From Aldrovandia affinis (lineage: Eukaryota > Chordata > Actinopteri > Notacanthiformes > Halosauridae), in the NCBI GenBank assembly GCA_029706075.1, contig JAINUG010000138.1, positions 62,001 to 126,000 of the forward strand: 64,000 nucleotides of DNA. The letters run 5' to 3'. This document shows, piece after piece, positions 49,976-62,159 of the stretch. The notes beneath the pieces were generated by a model that did not search any database, was not told the origin of the DNA, and saw only the letters and a list, made by a program, of their open reading frames with translations. The number at the start of each line of letters is the position of its first letter. The stretch's first letter is position 1. The translations under genes and the position numbers were made by a program.

Positions 49976-50563
49976 TTTTCTTAAATTGGATGTGGAATCC
50001 TTTGAAGCTGATAGTAGTTTCACCACAGGAGAGCATAACTTGTATTGCATGTTAATGTTCTTTCCTTTTTCATCTTTGAAAATAAAATGTTGGCTAAATT
50101 TCCAAGCAGTGAATGCATTTCAGTCGGAGGTCATACTCGCAGTAACATCACGTTTTGTATTGGTTTTTTTCATCTTCATCTTGTCTGTAGCGATGTATTG
50201 TAGGATGGGGGGAGTTATCACTTTTTTAAAAGTATTGCTCGGAGCCTCAGGTGGCATAATGGTCAAAGCATTAGCCCAGAATGCAACTTGCCCACTGCAG
50301 TTGCAGTTCAGAACCCGGTAATTGGCTGACTGCCCCAGAGGGAGGGGCGGGGGTGTGCTGACATGGGCTTGCCAAGAAGCGCATAGGGCGTCCCTGTAGG
50401 GGAAAAACTGGCTTGCCTCCGAGGACAAGCGGCAGGCTCATGGGGAAGGTAAATTGAATGAAATGGAGGGTATGGAGGCTGCCAAATTGGGAGAATTTTT
50501 ATTTTTATTTTTTATTTTAAATATGTAATGCTGTTACATGTATTACATTCCTCCAGAACCCTG
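49976..50563 (-). mobile_element. hAT 5' end with BED exon remnant, second copy
   Basis: The terminus at 50563 reads (minus) CAGGGTTCTGGAGGAATGTA, then ATACATGTAACAGCATTAC, paralleling the hAT end at 3479. The coding remnant at 50050-49985 gives LLSASKDSTSNLRK, the same BED-exon string as at 2982-3155. It contains a SINE-like insertion (50222-50455). Confidence 0.6.
50222..50455 (+). repeat. SINE-like repeat with tRNA-type promoter motifs
   Basis: The sequence GGAGCCTCAGGTGGCATAATGG...TGCAGTTCAGAACCC carries degenerate A- and B-box-like motifs at the usual spacing. A GC-rich body follows (GGGAGGGGCGGGGGTGTGCTG). The family is not assigned. Confidence 0.4.
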
Positions 50564-50859
50564 GCCATCCATCACCATGGGTAACAGGCAAAAAACTCAG
50601 ATGAAGGAGTTTTTGCCCTTTTATTTGCTCTGCAGACGTTTTGTATGCACACTGAATTTGTACCACAGCTTAAAACCTTAAAAACTTAACTCCTGTAGTG
50701 TAGCATATTCTATGAGCACTGTCCTGGCAAGCACTTTCTGAGACACTTGTAATATTAAACATTTGAATAAATACAAGAAGTGAACAAAATAATACCTGGG
50801 TAAACAAGTTTATGCAGAGGCTATGACACAGGTGTGATTCAGTAATGAATCAAGTAAAT

Positions 50860-51180
50860 ACCATCCAATCTTGCATAGTTAGCCTGGCTGCAAGAGGAGA
50901 CCTCAGTGACTTTGAAAGAATACATTTTGGGGCGTGTGCCAAGACAACTCACCTCGTTAATGTTTCAAAAGCAACAGTGTCTATTGTGATATCAGAATGG
51001 AACAAAGGAAAAACATAATCAGCAAAGGCTAAGAGTGGGCAGAAGCACATACTTGAGGATTGTGATGTCCGTGCATTAATTTGAAGTGCAAGGCAAGTCA
51101 GGCAAGAAACCACAGATCAGTCGACAGCAAATTTCAACCGGGAGTGAGAGCAGTCAGTTTAATCAAAAGAAAATGGTGGT
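50860..51180 (+). pseudogene. Tc3-like transposase DNA-binding domain remnant
   Basis: In broken frames the sequence reads GDLSDFERIHFGACAKTTHL, VNVSKATVSIVISEWNKGKT, AKAKSGQKHILEDCDVRAL and RQVRQETTDQSTANFN. This is the helix-turn-helix region of Tc1/Tc3-group fish transposases. Nothing of the catalytic domain follows. Confidence 0.6.
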
Positions 51181-51189
51181 CCAAACACC

Positions 51190-52555
51190 CTATTAAGTGA
51201 CTTTACATTGGTGTTCTCAATTGTTTGTTTTGTTTCCTCCCTATACATATCCTAAATACATTTCCTGGAACTTCATTGTGCCCCTTCGGCATAGTTTACT
51301 CCACTTTTTTACTGCTACATAAATGTTTCCACAGAAACACAAAGTAAACCAGTCCCATGATTTGTGATAGGTTTGCTTCTTCCCAGGGTTCTTCTCTCTC
51401 CCCAGCTTGAATTTGAAATACATTTCCATTAACATTGCACTGCTATGAAAGTAGACCAATACCTGATCATGTTCATGTTATGTGAAGAGACTGGCCCAGC
51501 TCTGTATACAGAAATACAGTATATGTGATAATTTCTTTAGCGATGGCCATATGGCCTCCATAATCAGTGTTTGCTATGGTTGGGAAGAGTCCAATGAAGA
51601 TACCTTTAATATGAATGTGAAATGGCGGTTCTGTAAGCTCATACACATCTTAAGTTACACCATTGGAAATTTAAGACATACAGGTTGCAATATAAACTGG
51701 CTTCATAAAGCTCACTGTTATGCTCCTGCCCATTTTTGCTTCAATGAGGTGGAGTACCAAAAGAGGCGGAGCCATGGGATGTGCTGCTTCCACCTGCTGA
51801 TTGGAGATGTGTTGCACCTGCCGCTCAAGTTTTAAAAGAGGCTCAAGACTTTAGGCCAGAGGATGCCCTCTCGACATGAGGTACACTCGATACAATTCAA
51901 CATTCCTGTGCTTGCAAGTTAGCAACTTCATCTGTAGCCACATTCCAAGCTGTGATTGTGTTACAGGAAGCTCTGTGAAGTTGAGCTGTAGTTTTCTCAT
52001 GGAGAATAATATCAAAAAAGTTACCCCGCCATACGCTCTGTAATCATTCAGAAGATATTTCAAACTTTGAGATACCCAGTGAAATACACACATGCCAGAA
52101 AGTACCATACATGTACACCAGTAATGTAACCTCTGTATCACATCTTCAGAGTAATGACAACTCTTGTGGTAGTTAGTTAATGATAGGCTGGTAGGAATGA
52201 GTCAAAGTACATATAGCCAGCCATATATCTTATGAAAATTTCAATTGTTTGGTGTTGTCTTAGCTCCATATTTAAGAAATGTAAGAAATTAATTCCTTAA
52301 GAATTAAAACAATTTGTGATCGAGTATAAATCAAGACTGATCGAATTAGCTTGCCTTTTTCCAAGATGTTATGCTGTTAAGTGTCTTGGGCAGGTGTTGG
52401 CCTCTGTGAACACTTGAGGGCTTAATTGAGGGTTGTAAAGCATTACCTTTGATTGGGGCCTAACATGCATAGAATAAATGACATAGTATTATACCTCCAA
52501 ATACTCTGAAGGTCACATGGTCATAAGGTCAACACCATCTAATTCAGTGTTGAAT
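51190..52555. other. intergenic, nothing recognised
   Basis: The short frames at 51482-51835 and 51851-52141 have no domain likeness. No repeats stand out. Confidence 0.4.
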
Positions 52556-52559
52556 GTTC

Positions 52560-53060
52560 TGTCTGTCAATTCTTTCTAAAGCTCAACCCAGGTAAAACAG
52601 AACTAATCTTCATTCCTGCCCTAAACTCTCCCCACCTTGATTTCTCCATTTCTCCAGGTGACACCTTGGTGACATCATCACCCTGCGCAAAGAATCTCGG
52701 TGTGGTGATGGACAACAGGCTGTCCCTATCAATGAACATTGCAGCGGTAAGCCGGGCATGCAGATTCTTCCTGTATAACATCAGGAGAATCCGTCCCTTC
52801 CTTACCACGTACTCTACCCAGCTGTGGAAGTCAGAACAGCTGAGACCCTGGCCACCTTCAAGCGACGACTGAAGACTCACCTCTTCAGGGTGCACCTCTC
52901 CCCGTAATCCGGTTTTTGTTAACTTAGGGACATAGTTGCTTAGTATTACACATGTCTACTTGTTTATGTATTGTATTAGGCTTAGGCATTATTTTCTGCA
53001 TTGATTGCTTTATTGCTACCTTTATTGCTCTCTGTTCTTTTGTGTGCTATTTATATTGAG
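52560..53060 (+). mobile_element. L2-type LINE 3' fragment with internal deletion
   Basis: The plus strand reads KLNPGKTELIFIPALNSP, SSPCAKNLGVVMDNRLSLSM and ACRFFLYNIRRIRPFLTTYS (thumb region of L2 ORF2). It then jumps to RTAETLATFKRRLKTHLFRV and the stop at about 52905, so some 400 bp are deleted between. A 3' tail without introns follows. Confidence 0.7.
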
Positions 53061-53768
53061 GGTGTGTGGGTTACACTTACCTGCAGAGAAACATCCCAAT
53101 CCATTCCATCTATTATTTGTATTACAGTGGTTTTATAATGGCTATACGATTTCGAAAATATTCTGCTGAAAAGGCTAACTTGATGATCACTGAATGTTTG
53201 GAAAAATAATTTTGTATGACATTACCCCCATTATAACAGCATTATGAAGTTAATTAATCTTTAGAATACCAGTGAAAAAGCCAGCAGAAACAAAGCTAAA
53301 ACAAAGCTTGAATAAACATGCTGTTCAGCTCATAAAGCGTGGATCTTTAATACATTAAGTGCAATTTATCCTAAGTGCAGTAAATCCCCAGATGGACTAC
53401 AATTTGCGGAACCGCGCTCCATTCATACCCAATCCTGTCAGGCACTTTTCTCATCCAGTATCTTTGAATTTGACTGCCAAGCTAACAATTTTTAACATCG
53501 ACAATCTTTGGCAATACATATCAACGATTGGGGTCCACCTCCCTTGCTGTCATTGGCCGGTTACACCATAGATATATATACGGTATCCTTTCCCAGGAAT
53601 CATTTTGTTGAGGTGAAAATCACTATTCTCAATTTCGCATTATACGGTTATTGCAATACATGTTTAACTACAGCTCACTATTTGTATTGCCTAGATGACA
53701 AAAATAAAAAGGAATGGAAAAAACATATAGACTTGTTTATCCTGCTTACGCCACATTACGCTTCTGCT

Positions 53769-53781
53769 TCGCGCATGCGTA
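53769..53781. promoter_or_regulatory. NRF1-like palindrome in the leprotl1 promoter
   Basis: TCGCGCATGCGTA lies about 110-120 bases upstream of the leprotl1 start codon. It is one mismatch from the NRF1 consensus (YGCGCAYGCGCR) and no TATA box is evident, as usual for a housekeeping promoter. Binding itself is inferred. Confidence 0.5.
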
Positions 53782-53891
53782 CTGCTTGAGATAGCGCAAG
53801 AAACGAAAGTGCTGTAGAGTAACAGACTGTGTTGTTTCTGTAACATTGTCAAGAATAACCTGGTGTTGCGAGGATTAAATGTTCGTGTAAC

Positions 53892-56800
53892 ATGGCCGGG
53901 ATTAAAGGTGAGTGTTGTGTAATAGAATGTGTTTTATTCACTACCTCAAGATTGTTGTCGTGTGCATTCATACGATCTGTTCATGCATGGTTCTTGGGTT
54001 AGCTAGCTACGTTAGCTAACAACAGGCCAACACCTTGCAAGACTAGATCGTTTTTCTTCATCGGTTGGGGGTGAATACTATATTTAAGATACGTTTGTGC
54101 AATGTTACAAACATTGTAATGAAAGGTTTTTATACATTCAAAAATAATACTATAAGGTAGCGTGTTTTCGCGTTGTGATGGCATAAAGTTAGCTACCTAA
54201 CCAGAACAGACTTGCCAGACACACGCTACCTACCCACCCGGCATCGTTGCGCAAGGCAAGAAGGTAATCATCTAGTTTGCAAACTAGCTTTGTTGCTTGT
54301 TAGTTAGTCTATTCTGAGACTTGAGTAACGTTTGATTATCACACCGAGAAACCGTAATACGTAGAAAGATTTTGCTAGCTAGCTGCCAAGCATAATGACA
54401 TAATTGTTATAACTTGGCTAACGGTATGCTAAAATTGTGAGCGACCTAACTTGCTAATTTAAATAGTAACAATGTCTAATTCTACATTAAACGACATGAG
54501 TAACTAGCCTGGTACACACAACTGACTCAGAGTTTACAAGCAAGTGAGGGTGACACGCATTTCACAGGACAAGCATGCACATGCCTTGCTTTCTGCAGAG
54601 CAGTTGAAAGGGCTGAATCAAGGCTAAAATCATGTAGTGTGTTAGGGTTATAAACTACCAACTTCCAATAGCAAACACTTCTCCAACGATGTGTGTAAAA
54701 CACTGTTCAAAGGTGAAAACCGCTATTGCAACATTTTGTCATCATTAGTGATTTAACTAGGCATGGCTGCATTCGTTTTTTTATTCCGGATATTTACTTT
54801 TATTTTCCTGTTTTAACATTTATTAACATGTCATTGCACAGCCAGGTGCAATTGATTTATTAAAACATTAGAAGTAAGATACAGTGATCAGGATATTTGT
54901 ATAGCCTACGTTGACGCATTTGTTTCACGGTTCCTCTACACTAGTTCAACATTTGAAAACAAACCTAGAGTTTCACACTGGAACAGCAATTTAAACTGAT
55001 GGAGACCTATTCATTCTAAAATGTAATGTTTTTCAGATCTATTTAAACTGAAAGAGACACTAAACATTCCAAAATGCAATGTTTTATCTTGATGCTGTTC
55101 TGTCCAAAGAATAAATGGGTTGGATGGAGTTCAGTTGCTCTTTCCTATTTTGCTTTGGGCAAGTCCAGTATTTTGGAAATATAATTTATCCACGTATATG
55201 TTGAATGAGACATCGGGGACAAATTCTGGGGTTGTGACACGCTACACATATCAGGTATTTATGAGTGGTCTTTTGTTGGAGTGGATTTAGGCCAGATGTT
55301 TAGCCATTTTTAACACTCTAATAAACTTTTGTTTCACTGCTAAGTTTATTCTCCTGCTATATTTAATTTATACTATATATAGTTAATTTTTTACACTACA
55401 CAATTCCCCATTTGAAAATGTCTGTTGTGTCTTAAGATGAGCAGTACCATAGAAAGAGAGGGGAGAAAATCAAGTCAGGCAGACATTAATTATAATGAGC
55501 TACAGAAGGAGAGGCGAAGGTGGTTACAGAGGAGAAAATAAAACAAATATGAGACTTCAGTGACAGAGTGAAGAAATGTAAGAGAAAGACTTGGAGAGAT
55601 TCAGGGAATTCCAGAAAGTGTAAGGGCACACCACAGATGGTAAAGCCAATCCCAGTAAATACACTGGGTTAGAGAATTAGACAGTGTTGAGGGAGAATTT
55701 GTGAATTTGAGCTGGAATGTTTACAATGTCAGTGTTGCTAATGTCACCACAGATAGGACCAGTTAGATTATATGACATTTTCAATCGTCATATAGATTTT
55801 TAGAAAGATATAGGAATCGCATCAATGCATTCCCCTGCTCAAGTTAAACCCAGGCTTTTGAAACAAAAGGATCTGAACTGGACAGTGTCAAATGACAAAA
55901 TGTTTGAACAATCTTGCACCTGCATAAATTGACACTGGCATTTCATTTTTTTAGCTCATATCTAGCTTGTGATGGACATGCTAAATGCTTAAAATGTAAG
56001 TGTAAATGTATGACATATTTGTGCAACGACAAGCTACATAAAAGCACAGATGTAAGCACAAAGACAAATATAGCTAATGTTTTCATTTTTATAAGATTGA
56101 AAGAATGTAGTTAGAGATGTAAGAAATATGAGGTATTAAATGTGATCTTGGTAAATTGCATTTCATTGGAGGAACAACGCAGAATAATAAATATACGATA
56201 TGATATACTTTATTTGTCCCCGTGTGGGGAAACTTCTCAATATATATATTGCCGTCGCATTCTTTTTTGTCACTTCACATAACTCCCCCTATCTAACTCC
56301 TCTTATCTTCACGGTTCTGTTGTGCGATGGAAAAACGACACAGGGACTCGACCTGTGAAGGGGATAGTTACGGATATGGATGGTTACCGTGCTGTACCAT
56401 ACTGTACTGTGCGGTGGAAAAATGCCATTTGTGTCTGTGTATGAAAAATGTATCCGGACTGTCTGCTCCACACCCCCTTTAAAAATTAAGAAAACAATAT
56501 TAGCTTTTTTTTTTTTTTTTTTTTTTTTTTCTGGTTAACCTGCTAGCAATAGTGTTATCTGTTTAAGTTGTTAACTCTACAGGTCTATCCACCTGTTCCT
56601 CAGCTAATTGTACAGTTCTATTACAAATCTGCCCAGATTTAGCAAATCGTGACAATTTGCAGATTCATTACAACTTCTAAAACACTTTATCGCCTTACAT
56701 TTTTACTTGAAATTGTCCAGAAATAAAAAATACATGTGTCCTGTTTTTAACCCTCTCTATATTTTTTAAATAGTCCTCTTTCCAACAGTAATCTATTGTG

Positions 56801-58415
56801 TATTCCCCTGTTCTTAGCCCTCATCAGTTTGTCCTTTGGAGGAGCCATTGGACTCATGTTCCTTATGCTGGGGTGTGCTCTGCCTGAGTATGAGTAAGTG
56901 TGTCAATTATTATTATTATTATTATTATTATTATTTTTATTTTTTTCTTCTTTCTTTCACTGCATGGCACTATGCTTGTGGAAAGAAGGGTGAAGTCGGT
57001 ATGCTTGACGTGGGTTGAGTTTTTGGGCACCATGCTGGTCTGAATTCTGCACAGATTTGCTGATCCAGTCTTCCTTTCCAGCGCTTAATGGTTTTTATTC
57101 TTGTCTTGTTCCGCAGTCAATATTGGCCTCTATTTGTCCTTTTCTTCTACATCCTTTCTCCAATCCCATACTGCATCTCGCGGAGGGTTGTCGATGACAC
57201 GGATGCTGCAAGCAACGCCTGCAAAGAGTTGTCCCTTTTTCTCACAACGGGTATCGTGGTTTCAGCCTTTGGCCTACCAATAATTTTTGCCAGAGCTCAA
57301 GTGGTAAGAAAAGCTGAAAACTAGGGGTTTTACAAATATTTCTGGCAGCCTTACCTGCCTTGTATTCCCTCAGCTGTCTTTGTTATTAAGGACACATACA
57401 TTGTGTTAAAAGGACTTGCTGGCTGTGTAAACATGAATTGAAATTATAATAGAAAAAAAATAGATATCACTATGAACACATTCCCAGTTTGTTATGTACA
57501 TAAAAACTAAGAAAAAATGTATTGCAAGTTTTCTGAATTGTATGTTTATTATGCTAATTAGGTGCTAATTAGGCCTAATTAGGCATATATCGCCAAGGGC
57601 ACTAACACCATCATATGTGTCAACATATGTCAACATATGTGTTTTTTTATGTTGACACATTAGAAAAGAAACTTTTTACAGAAGAGATTGTGTCTATGTC
57701 CTCGTATCAGCCCATGCATCAGGAAATACCATCTATAGTCATAGAAAATCTATTTTCGCCATGTTTTTCGCCATGTTTTTGTATAAAATGTACTATAAAC
57801 AGGGCTATGAATGATATATCATCAAACTCTTCTGTGGAAAGAAGCAGAATATGGATAGGAAGAAATGTAGAAAGTTTGATCGAAAATAGATTTTCTATGA
57901 CTATAGTAAAGTTTTTTTTCTAATATGTCAACATAAAAAAACACATATGTTGACATATGTTGACACATATGATGGTGTGATATCTATTTTCTTTCTTTTT
58001 TTGCCTATCTAGGGGGGTAGTCTCCCTTAAATGTCTAAATACTCCAAGCCAAAGTATAAAACAGACTTTCCTTTGGATGGCATTCCCCTGCCTCTATTTT
58101 GTTGTGATTTTGCTTTGCATCTCACCGCTATGTATTGTAGTGAGATGACTAGCTAATGATCACAGGAAATTATAATTTTTTAATTTGTGAAGTTTGCTCA
58201 AACTGAATTACACAAGTGGGTACAGACAGGTGACATGTGGAAGGCAAATATTTGACCTGTATGTTTCTGTCTTTGCTTTTGTTTTTGTCTGTCTACAGAT
58301 CGCTTGGGGAGCTTGTGCTCTTGTGGTCACCGGCAACGTTGTCATCTTTGCCACAATTCTGGGGTTCTTCTTGGTCTTTGGCTCTAATGATGATTTTAGT
58401 TGGCAACAGTGGTAA
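53892..58415 (+). CDS. leprotl1: leptin receptor overlapping transcript-like 1 (Vps55 family), complete, 131 aa
   Basis: Four coding exons: 53892-53907, 56818-56893, 57117-57303 and 58299-58415. All junctions are GT-AG and phases match (1, 2, 0). They total 396 nt ending in TAA. The protein starts [20 protein letters not shown], continues [20 protein letters not shown] and [14 protein letters not shown], and ends [20 protein letters not shown]. Length (131) and sequence match vertebrate LEPROTL1 more closely than LEPROT ([18 protein letters not shown]). It has four predicted membrane segments (about 7-27, 32-52, 69-89 and 100-120). Family members are small endosomal/Golgi membrane proteins that affect endosome-to-lysosome sorting and surface levels of leptin and growth-hormone receptors. 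Introns 1 and 3 carry repeats. It is the one clearly intact host gene in the window. Confidence 0.97.
56195..56480 (-). repeat. LINE tail plus palindromic-end repeat debris
   Basis: GATATGATATACTTTATTTG followed by GTGGGGAAACTTC is the antisense 3' tail of a fish LINE. Just after it, CCGTGCTGTACCATACTGTA and GTGCGGTGGAAAAATGCCA resemble the end of a non-autonomous transposon. Families not assigned. Confidence 0.45.
56502..56530. repeat. poly(T) tract
   Basis: Twenty-nine consecutive T residues in leprotl1 intron 1, about 290 bases before exon 2. This is probably an antisense poly(A) tail of a retroposed sequence. Confidence 0.85.
57605..57978. mobile_element. 374-bp foldback (MITE-like) element in leprotl1 intron 3
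   Basis: The first about 75 bases (ACACCATCATATGTGTCAAC...) are the near-perfect reverse complement of the last about 75 (...GTTGACACATATGATGGTGT). A second, inner pair (TATAGTCATAGAAAATCTAT at about 57735 and its complement at about 57884) extends the symmetry. The middle 150 bases are unpaired. A 102-codon frame runs through it but has the composition of folded repeat sequence and no family likeness. No clear target duplication is visible. Confidence 0.8.
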
Positions 58416-60840
58416 AACGACGTGTGGGGGAGGGGGGCTTGCTTCAGAAATGTTTTTTAAATTATTATTATTTAACTGACCAGCCATCCGTAGACATACA
58501 CAAAAGGTCTGTGCAATAACTTTAATTGGTATTCGGAATGGTAAGTTCTGGCTTCATGTGGACACTTCAACGGGGACGTCATTTTTTTCTTGTTACACAC
58601 ACAACCTTTGAATGTAAAAAGCAAAAAAAGGGAGAAAGGTTGGACATGTTGGCCTCTAAAATAGCACAAATGCTAGATCACAACTCTATCCAGCCTCACA
58701 CTAACATAAGACCAAGATCAAGAGCTGCTTGTTGGAATAATATTGATTTAATATTGATACCCTCATGTATGCTGATTTGTGTTGGTCCTTTATTTCCCTT
58801 GGTAAATGATGGTCGTAAGCTTCAGGCATGGAACAGAAAGTGCAAAGAAATATGTCATTTTTTAAAGGAGAAAATATGCAGGTCCTATGAAAATCGAATT
58901 GATATATTGACCATATGTGAAGAATATTGGCAGTTGGACCAGCCCCATTTTTGATATACAGACATTATTAACAAGAGAGTAAAACCATATAGAAAACATA
59001 GTAGTGATCTTAAATACTCTATTTACTGTAGTCTCTTAGTGATCATTAGTCACCGGTTTGTATGTGAAGCATTAATTCACAAATTCTCTTTGCAAGCTCC
59101 TTGAGCAATGCTAGCTGTGGTTTGTGACCTGGGGGGGAAACCATTTTGGCATTTGGTTACGTGGATGTTCACAATGTTGTTTTTATCCTGTAGTTCAGTT
59201 CATGCACATTATTTATCACATATTTGATTTAAAAATCTACTCTTCAGAAGCATGCCACTGACTTTCCTTGGATAAACACCTTGTGTGATTGTTCCATCTA
59301 AAAATTGCATTTAATTCAACAAAGAATCATGTGATTTAATTTGTTGTTAAAACAACAACAAAATTGTGCATTTAAAGTCGTCTCCAGGTTTGTGGTTTAT
59401 ATTACTGCCCTTGTTCTGTATAAAATTAGTCTTTTAGGGATATAGTAACATGCATTATTCAATGACTTGATTGATTAAGTTAAGGAGCAGTGATGACCAC
59501 GATTCTGTAATAACCAAACATATTATAAACTATGGAGATTTTATGAGAAATATTTATACATTAAGCACAAGATGTCTGACCCAGAGAGCAGTGCAGATTA
59601 AGTGTCAAATTTCTGTGTCAAATTTATATTCTCAATGGATCAGTATCTATTTACCATGATACCCAACATTGTGTCAATTTTTGTTCATCTTTGGATTTTT
59701 TTAAATTTATTTTTCCTCTTCTGCTGCATTAAAAAAATCTGTTATTAAAAAAATATTCAACTCAAGTATGAATTGAGGGATCATTAGTAACCCTGTTGCC
59801 CTAGAATAACGTCACACTCTGTTGCATTAGGATATTTTGAAAATCCTTTATTTTCTTTGGATGATCTGTTTTCTGTTTTAGTTTACATGAGCTGGTCTCT
59901 GGAAGTTTAACCAGTGATCCTTTCAAAAATAGATTGAGAAACTAATTATGTTGAAGCACTGACACAAATATTATGTTTTGGCCTTTTTTGTTTCTAAGTT
60001 ATTTGTTTGTCCATCCATTTGGTACTATGTTTTAAGTACTTCCAGAAATTAGTTTTCAAGGAGATAAAACATCTAATAGTAATGTGTGTGTAATCATAAT
60101 ATTAACAGTGGTTTTGCACTTTTAATGTAGACTGTAAAACAAATTGTATTTGAAAGGGAGCAATGTTGTAAGGTAACAGTTCTGTTTCCCCCCCTCTATT
60201 TCCATCTACTATATACATGTATTTCAGTTACAACTCACATCTATGGATTACCCTAATGTTTAGGAAATACTGCTTAAATAAGTATTGTGGCACATCTGGA
60301 AATAAACCTATTAAACACTGGCTTTAAGAAAAATCTATCTGTTATAAGTAGCTATAGATTGTTTTCAGCCAAATGCCTACTCTCGAAAAACTTGGTCAAA
60401 TCATGCTACAGTGGAAAGTACCTGTTGCTTGAAAGGTCAAATTCATTTCAAAAGTGTCCAGCTGTTGAGATGGAGGAACACATTTTTATACTCATAACAA
60501 ATACTATCAATAATGCTGGGTAGCAGTTGAACTTGTAGTATTTATGCCTGGTGTATTTTATTTCACTGCGACATTCTATCAGGCACATCGTTTTGTAGAA
60601 AAGTTTGGAAAAAGTGTTACATTTGCTATTTATGTTTTGTTGTTTTTATTCTGTTAATCCATAATGTTCATTCAATGGAAATAATTGTTAAAAATGTTTT
60701 CTGAAACTCCTGTTTGTACTTATAGGTATGTTTGCTGATGGATAAAAAAAACCTTTCCTCTTTGGTTTCTATATTTATGCATTCATGTAACTAAAACGTG
60801 TAGATTTCAGTTTATATGTATGTATATCTATATATATATC

Positions 60841-60872
<32 letters not shown>

Positions 60873-60955
60873 CAACTTGTGTTGTGTGCCGAGCAATGTT
60901 GTTGTGGAGAATCTGGAATCTTTTCATTAAAAAGGAAACCTTTTTGAATACACTT
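58416..60955 (+). other. leprotl1 3' UTR and downstream flank
   Basis: The 2.5 kb after the stop codon are AT-rich, lack repeats apart from a (TA)n tract at about 60822-60868, and contain no other gene. An ATTAAA variant polyadenylation signal lies at 60926, followed after 15-20 bases by a T-rich stretch, so the message may run that far. Earlier ends cannot be excluded. Confidence 0.45.
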
Positions 60956-61263
60956 GCTGACTGATCTTTGCTCTGGCTTAATTTGGGAGTAAATTGGTGT
61001 TAGACATGCCTATCCAAAGTAAGTGCAGTTCAGTCTGGCTGCAGTGTGCTTTGTCTCAACTTTGCTGGTGGGTGAAATAAAAAATGTCCAGAAGTTAATC
61101 TAAAAATCTAAAACCTTACATGCAGTTAAAAGTTAAATAAATGTGCTGTTACAGTTAGAGACAAGAGTTTGTACTGACTCCTGCGATGGCCAGCACATTA
61201 GCATAATGAATTTAGATCATTCAAAATAAATGAACTAATTAGTACACCCTTTAGAAAGGTAGC

Positions 61264-61756
61264 GTGCACGCCGAAGCTGGCAAAGGGGGAGACTCTAGAG
61301 CAGGTAGGGAGAGAGGGGTGATGATAGGGCGCAAACGTAGAAAAGGGCACGCACATGCAGGGGTGGCATCTCCAGAGCTTGTGTCCAACCGATCCAAGTC
61401 CTTGCAGGAAGAGGATCTGGCCCAGTCCTCTGTGAATGGGTGGACTGATGAGCACCAGGGCACCCTGGTGGCCATGCCACCCAGAAAAAGGGAGTTAATA
61501 GTAGTGGGGGACTCAATCATTAGAGGTGTAGACAGTATAGTCTGTTTGCGTGAAAAGGAGTCTCACATGGCATGCCTGCCTGGTGCCCAGGTTGGAGACC
61601 TTCTGGAACATGCGGGACAAGCTCCTGGTCAGACCAAGGGTTGATCCAGTGGCCATGGTCCATGTTGGAACCAATGACATAGGTAAGGGTAGGTTTGAGG
61701 TTCTGCAGGACAAATTTATAGAATTAGGATCAAAGTTAAGGAGCAGTCTGCGCTGA
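61264..61756 (+). pseudogene. CR1 ORF1 esterase-like (SGNH) domain, frameshifted
   Basis: The first frame (61264-61644) reaches KRELIVVGDSIIRGVDSIVC, which has the GDS nucleophile block of SGNH esterases, and LPGAQVGDLLEHAG. After a frameshift near 61620, the frame at 61550-61756 continues with DPVAMVHVGTNDIGKGRFEV, the GTND block. An esterase domain in ORF1 is known for CR1-clade LINEs, where it is thought to help membrane or lipid interaction. The C-terminal catalytic Asp-His block is missing. Confidence 0.7.
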
Positions 61757-62159
61757 AAAAACTCTGCAGTGGATGACTAAATCTTTATGGGAGATTTTGA
61801 GGCAAAAGAAGCGACTGTACAGAGTATATAAAAATGAAAACTCAGAGAGAAACAAGTTAGATTATTGTAATATGTGGGCTAAGGCTAAAAAGGAAATAAG
61901 AGCAGCTAAAAAGCAGTTTGAAAAAAAAATTTGGTTATAATAATAAATGTGATATTGCTAACACATTAAACAGTTACTTTGTTGAGTGCTTTACTAGAGA
62001 AGAGGTTATAAATATGCCTAAATGTATAGCCATATAGCTGTAATACTATTTTATTATTAATCAAAATATATCAGTCTTATCAAATAAAATATATTGTGGC
62101 AATCCAGGGGGGTCGCCCTATGTAAATATGTGTGCGGGGCATTGTGAGGGAACATTATT

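Larger units (their letters stand above)
53908..56817 (+). other. leprotl1 intron 1
   Basis: This 2.9-kb intron starts gtgagt and ends ttcttag. Its first kilobase has GCTAGCTA tracts. No other gene is seen within it. Confidence 0.85.

Noticed and set aside
51482..52141. Frames of 117 and 96 codons
   Set aside because: No similarity, ordinary composition for AT-rich intergenic DNA, no splice or promoter context.
57615..57923. 102-codon frame inside leprotl1 intron 3
   Set aside because: Created by the inverted-repeat element; begins and ends in the complementary arms.
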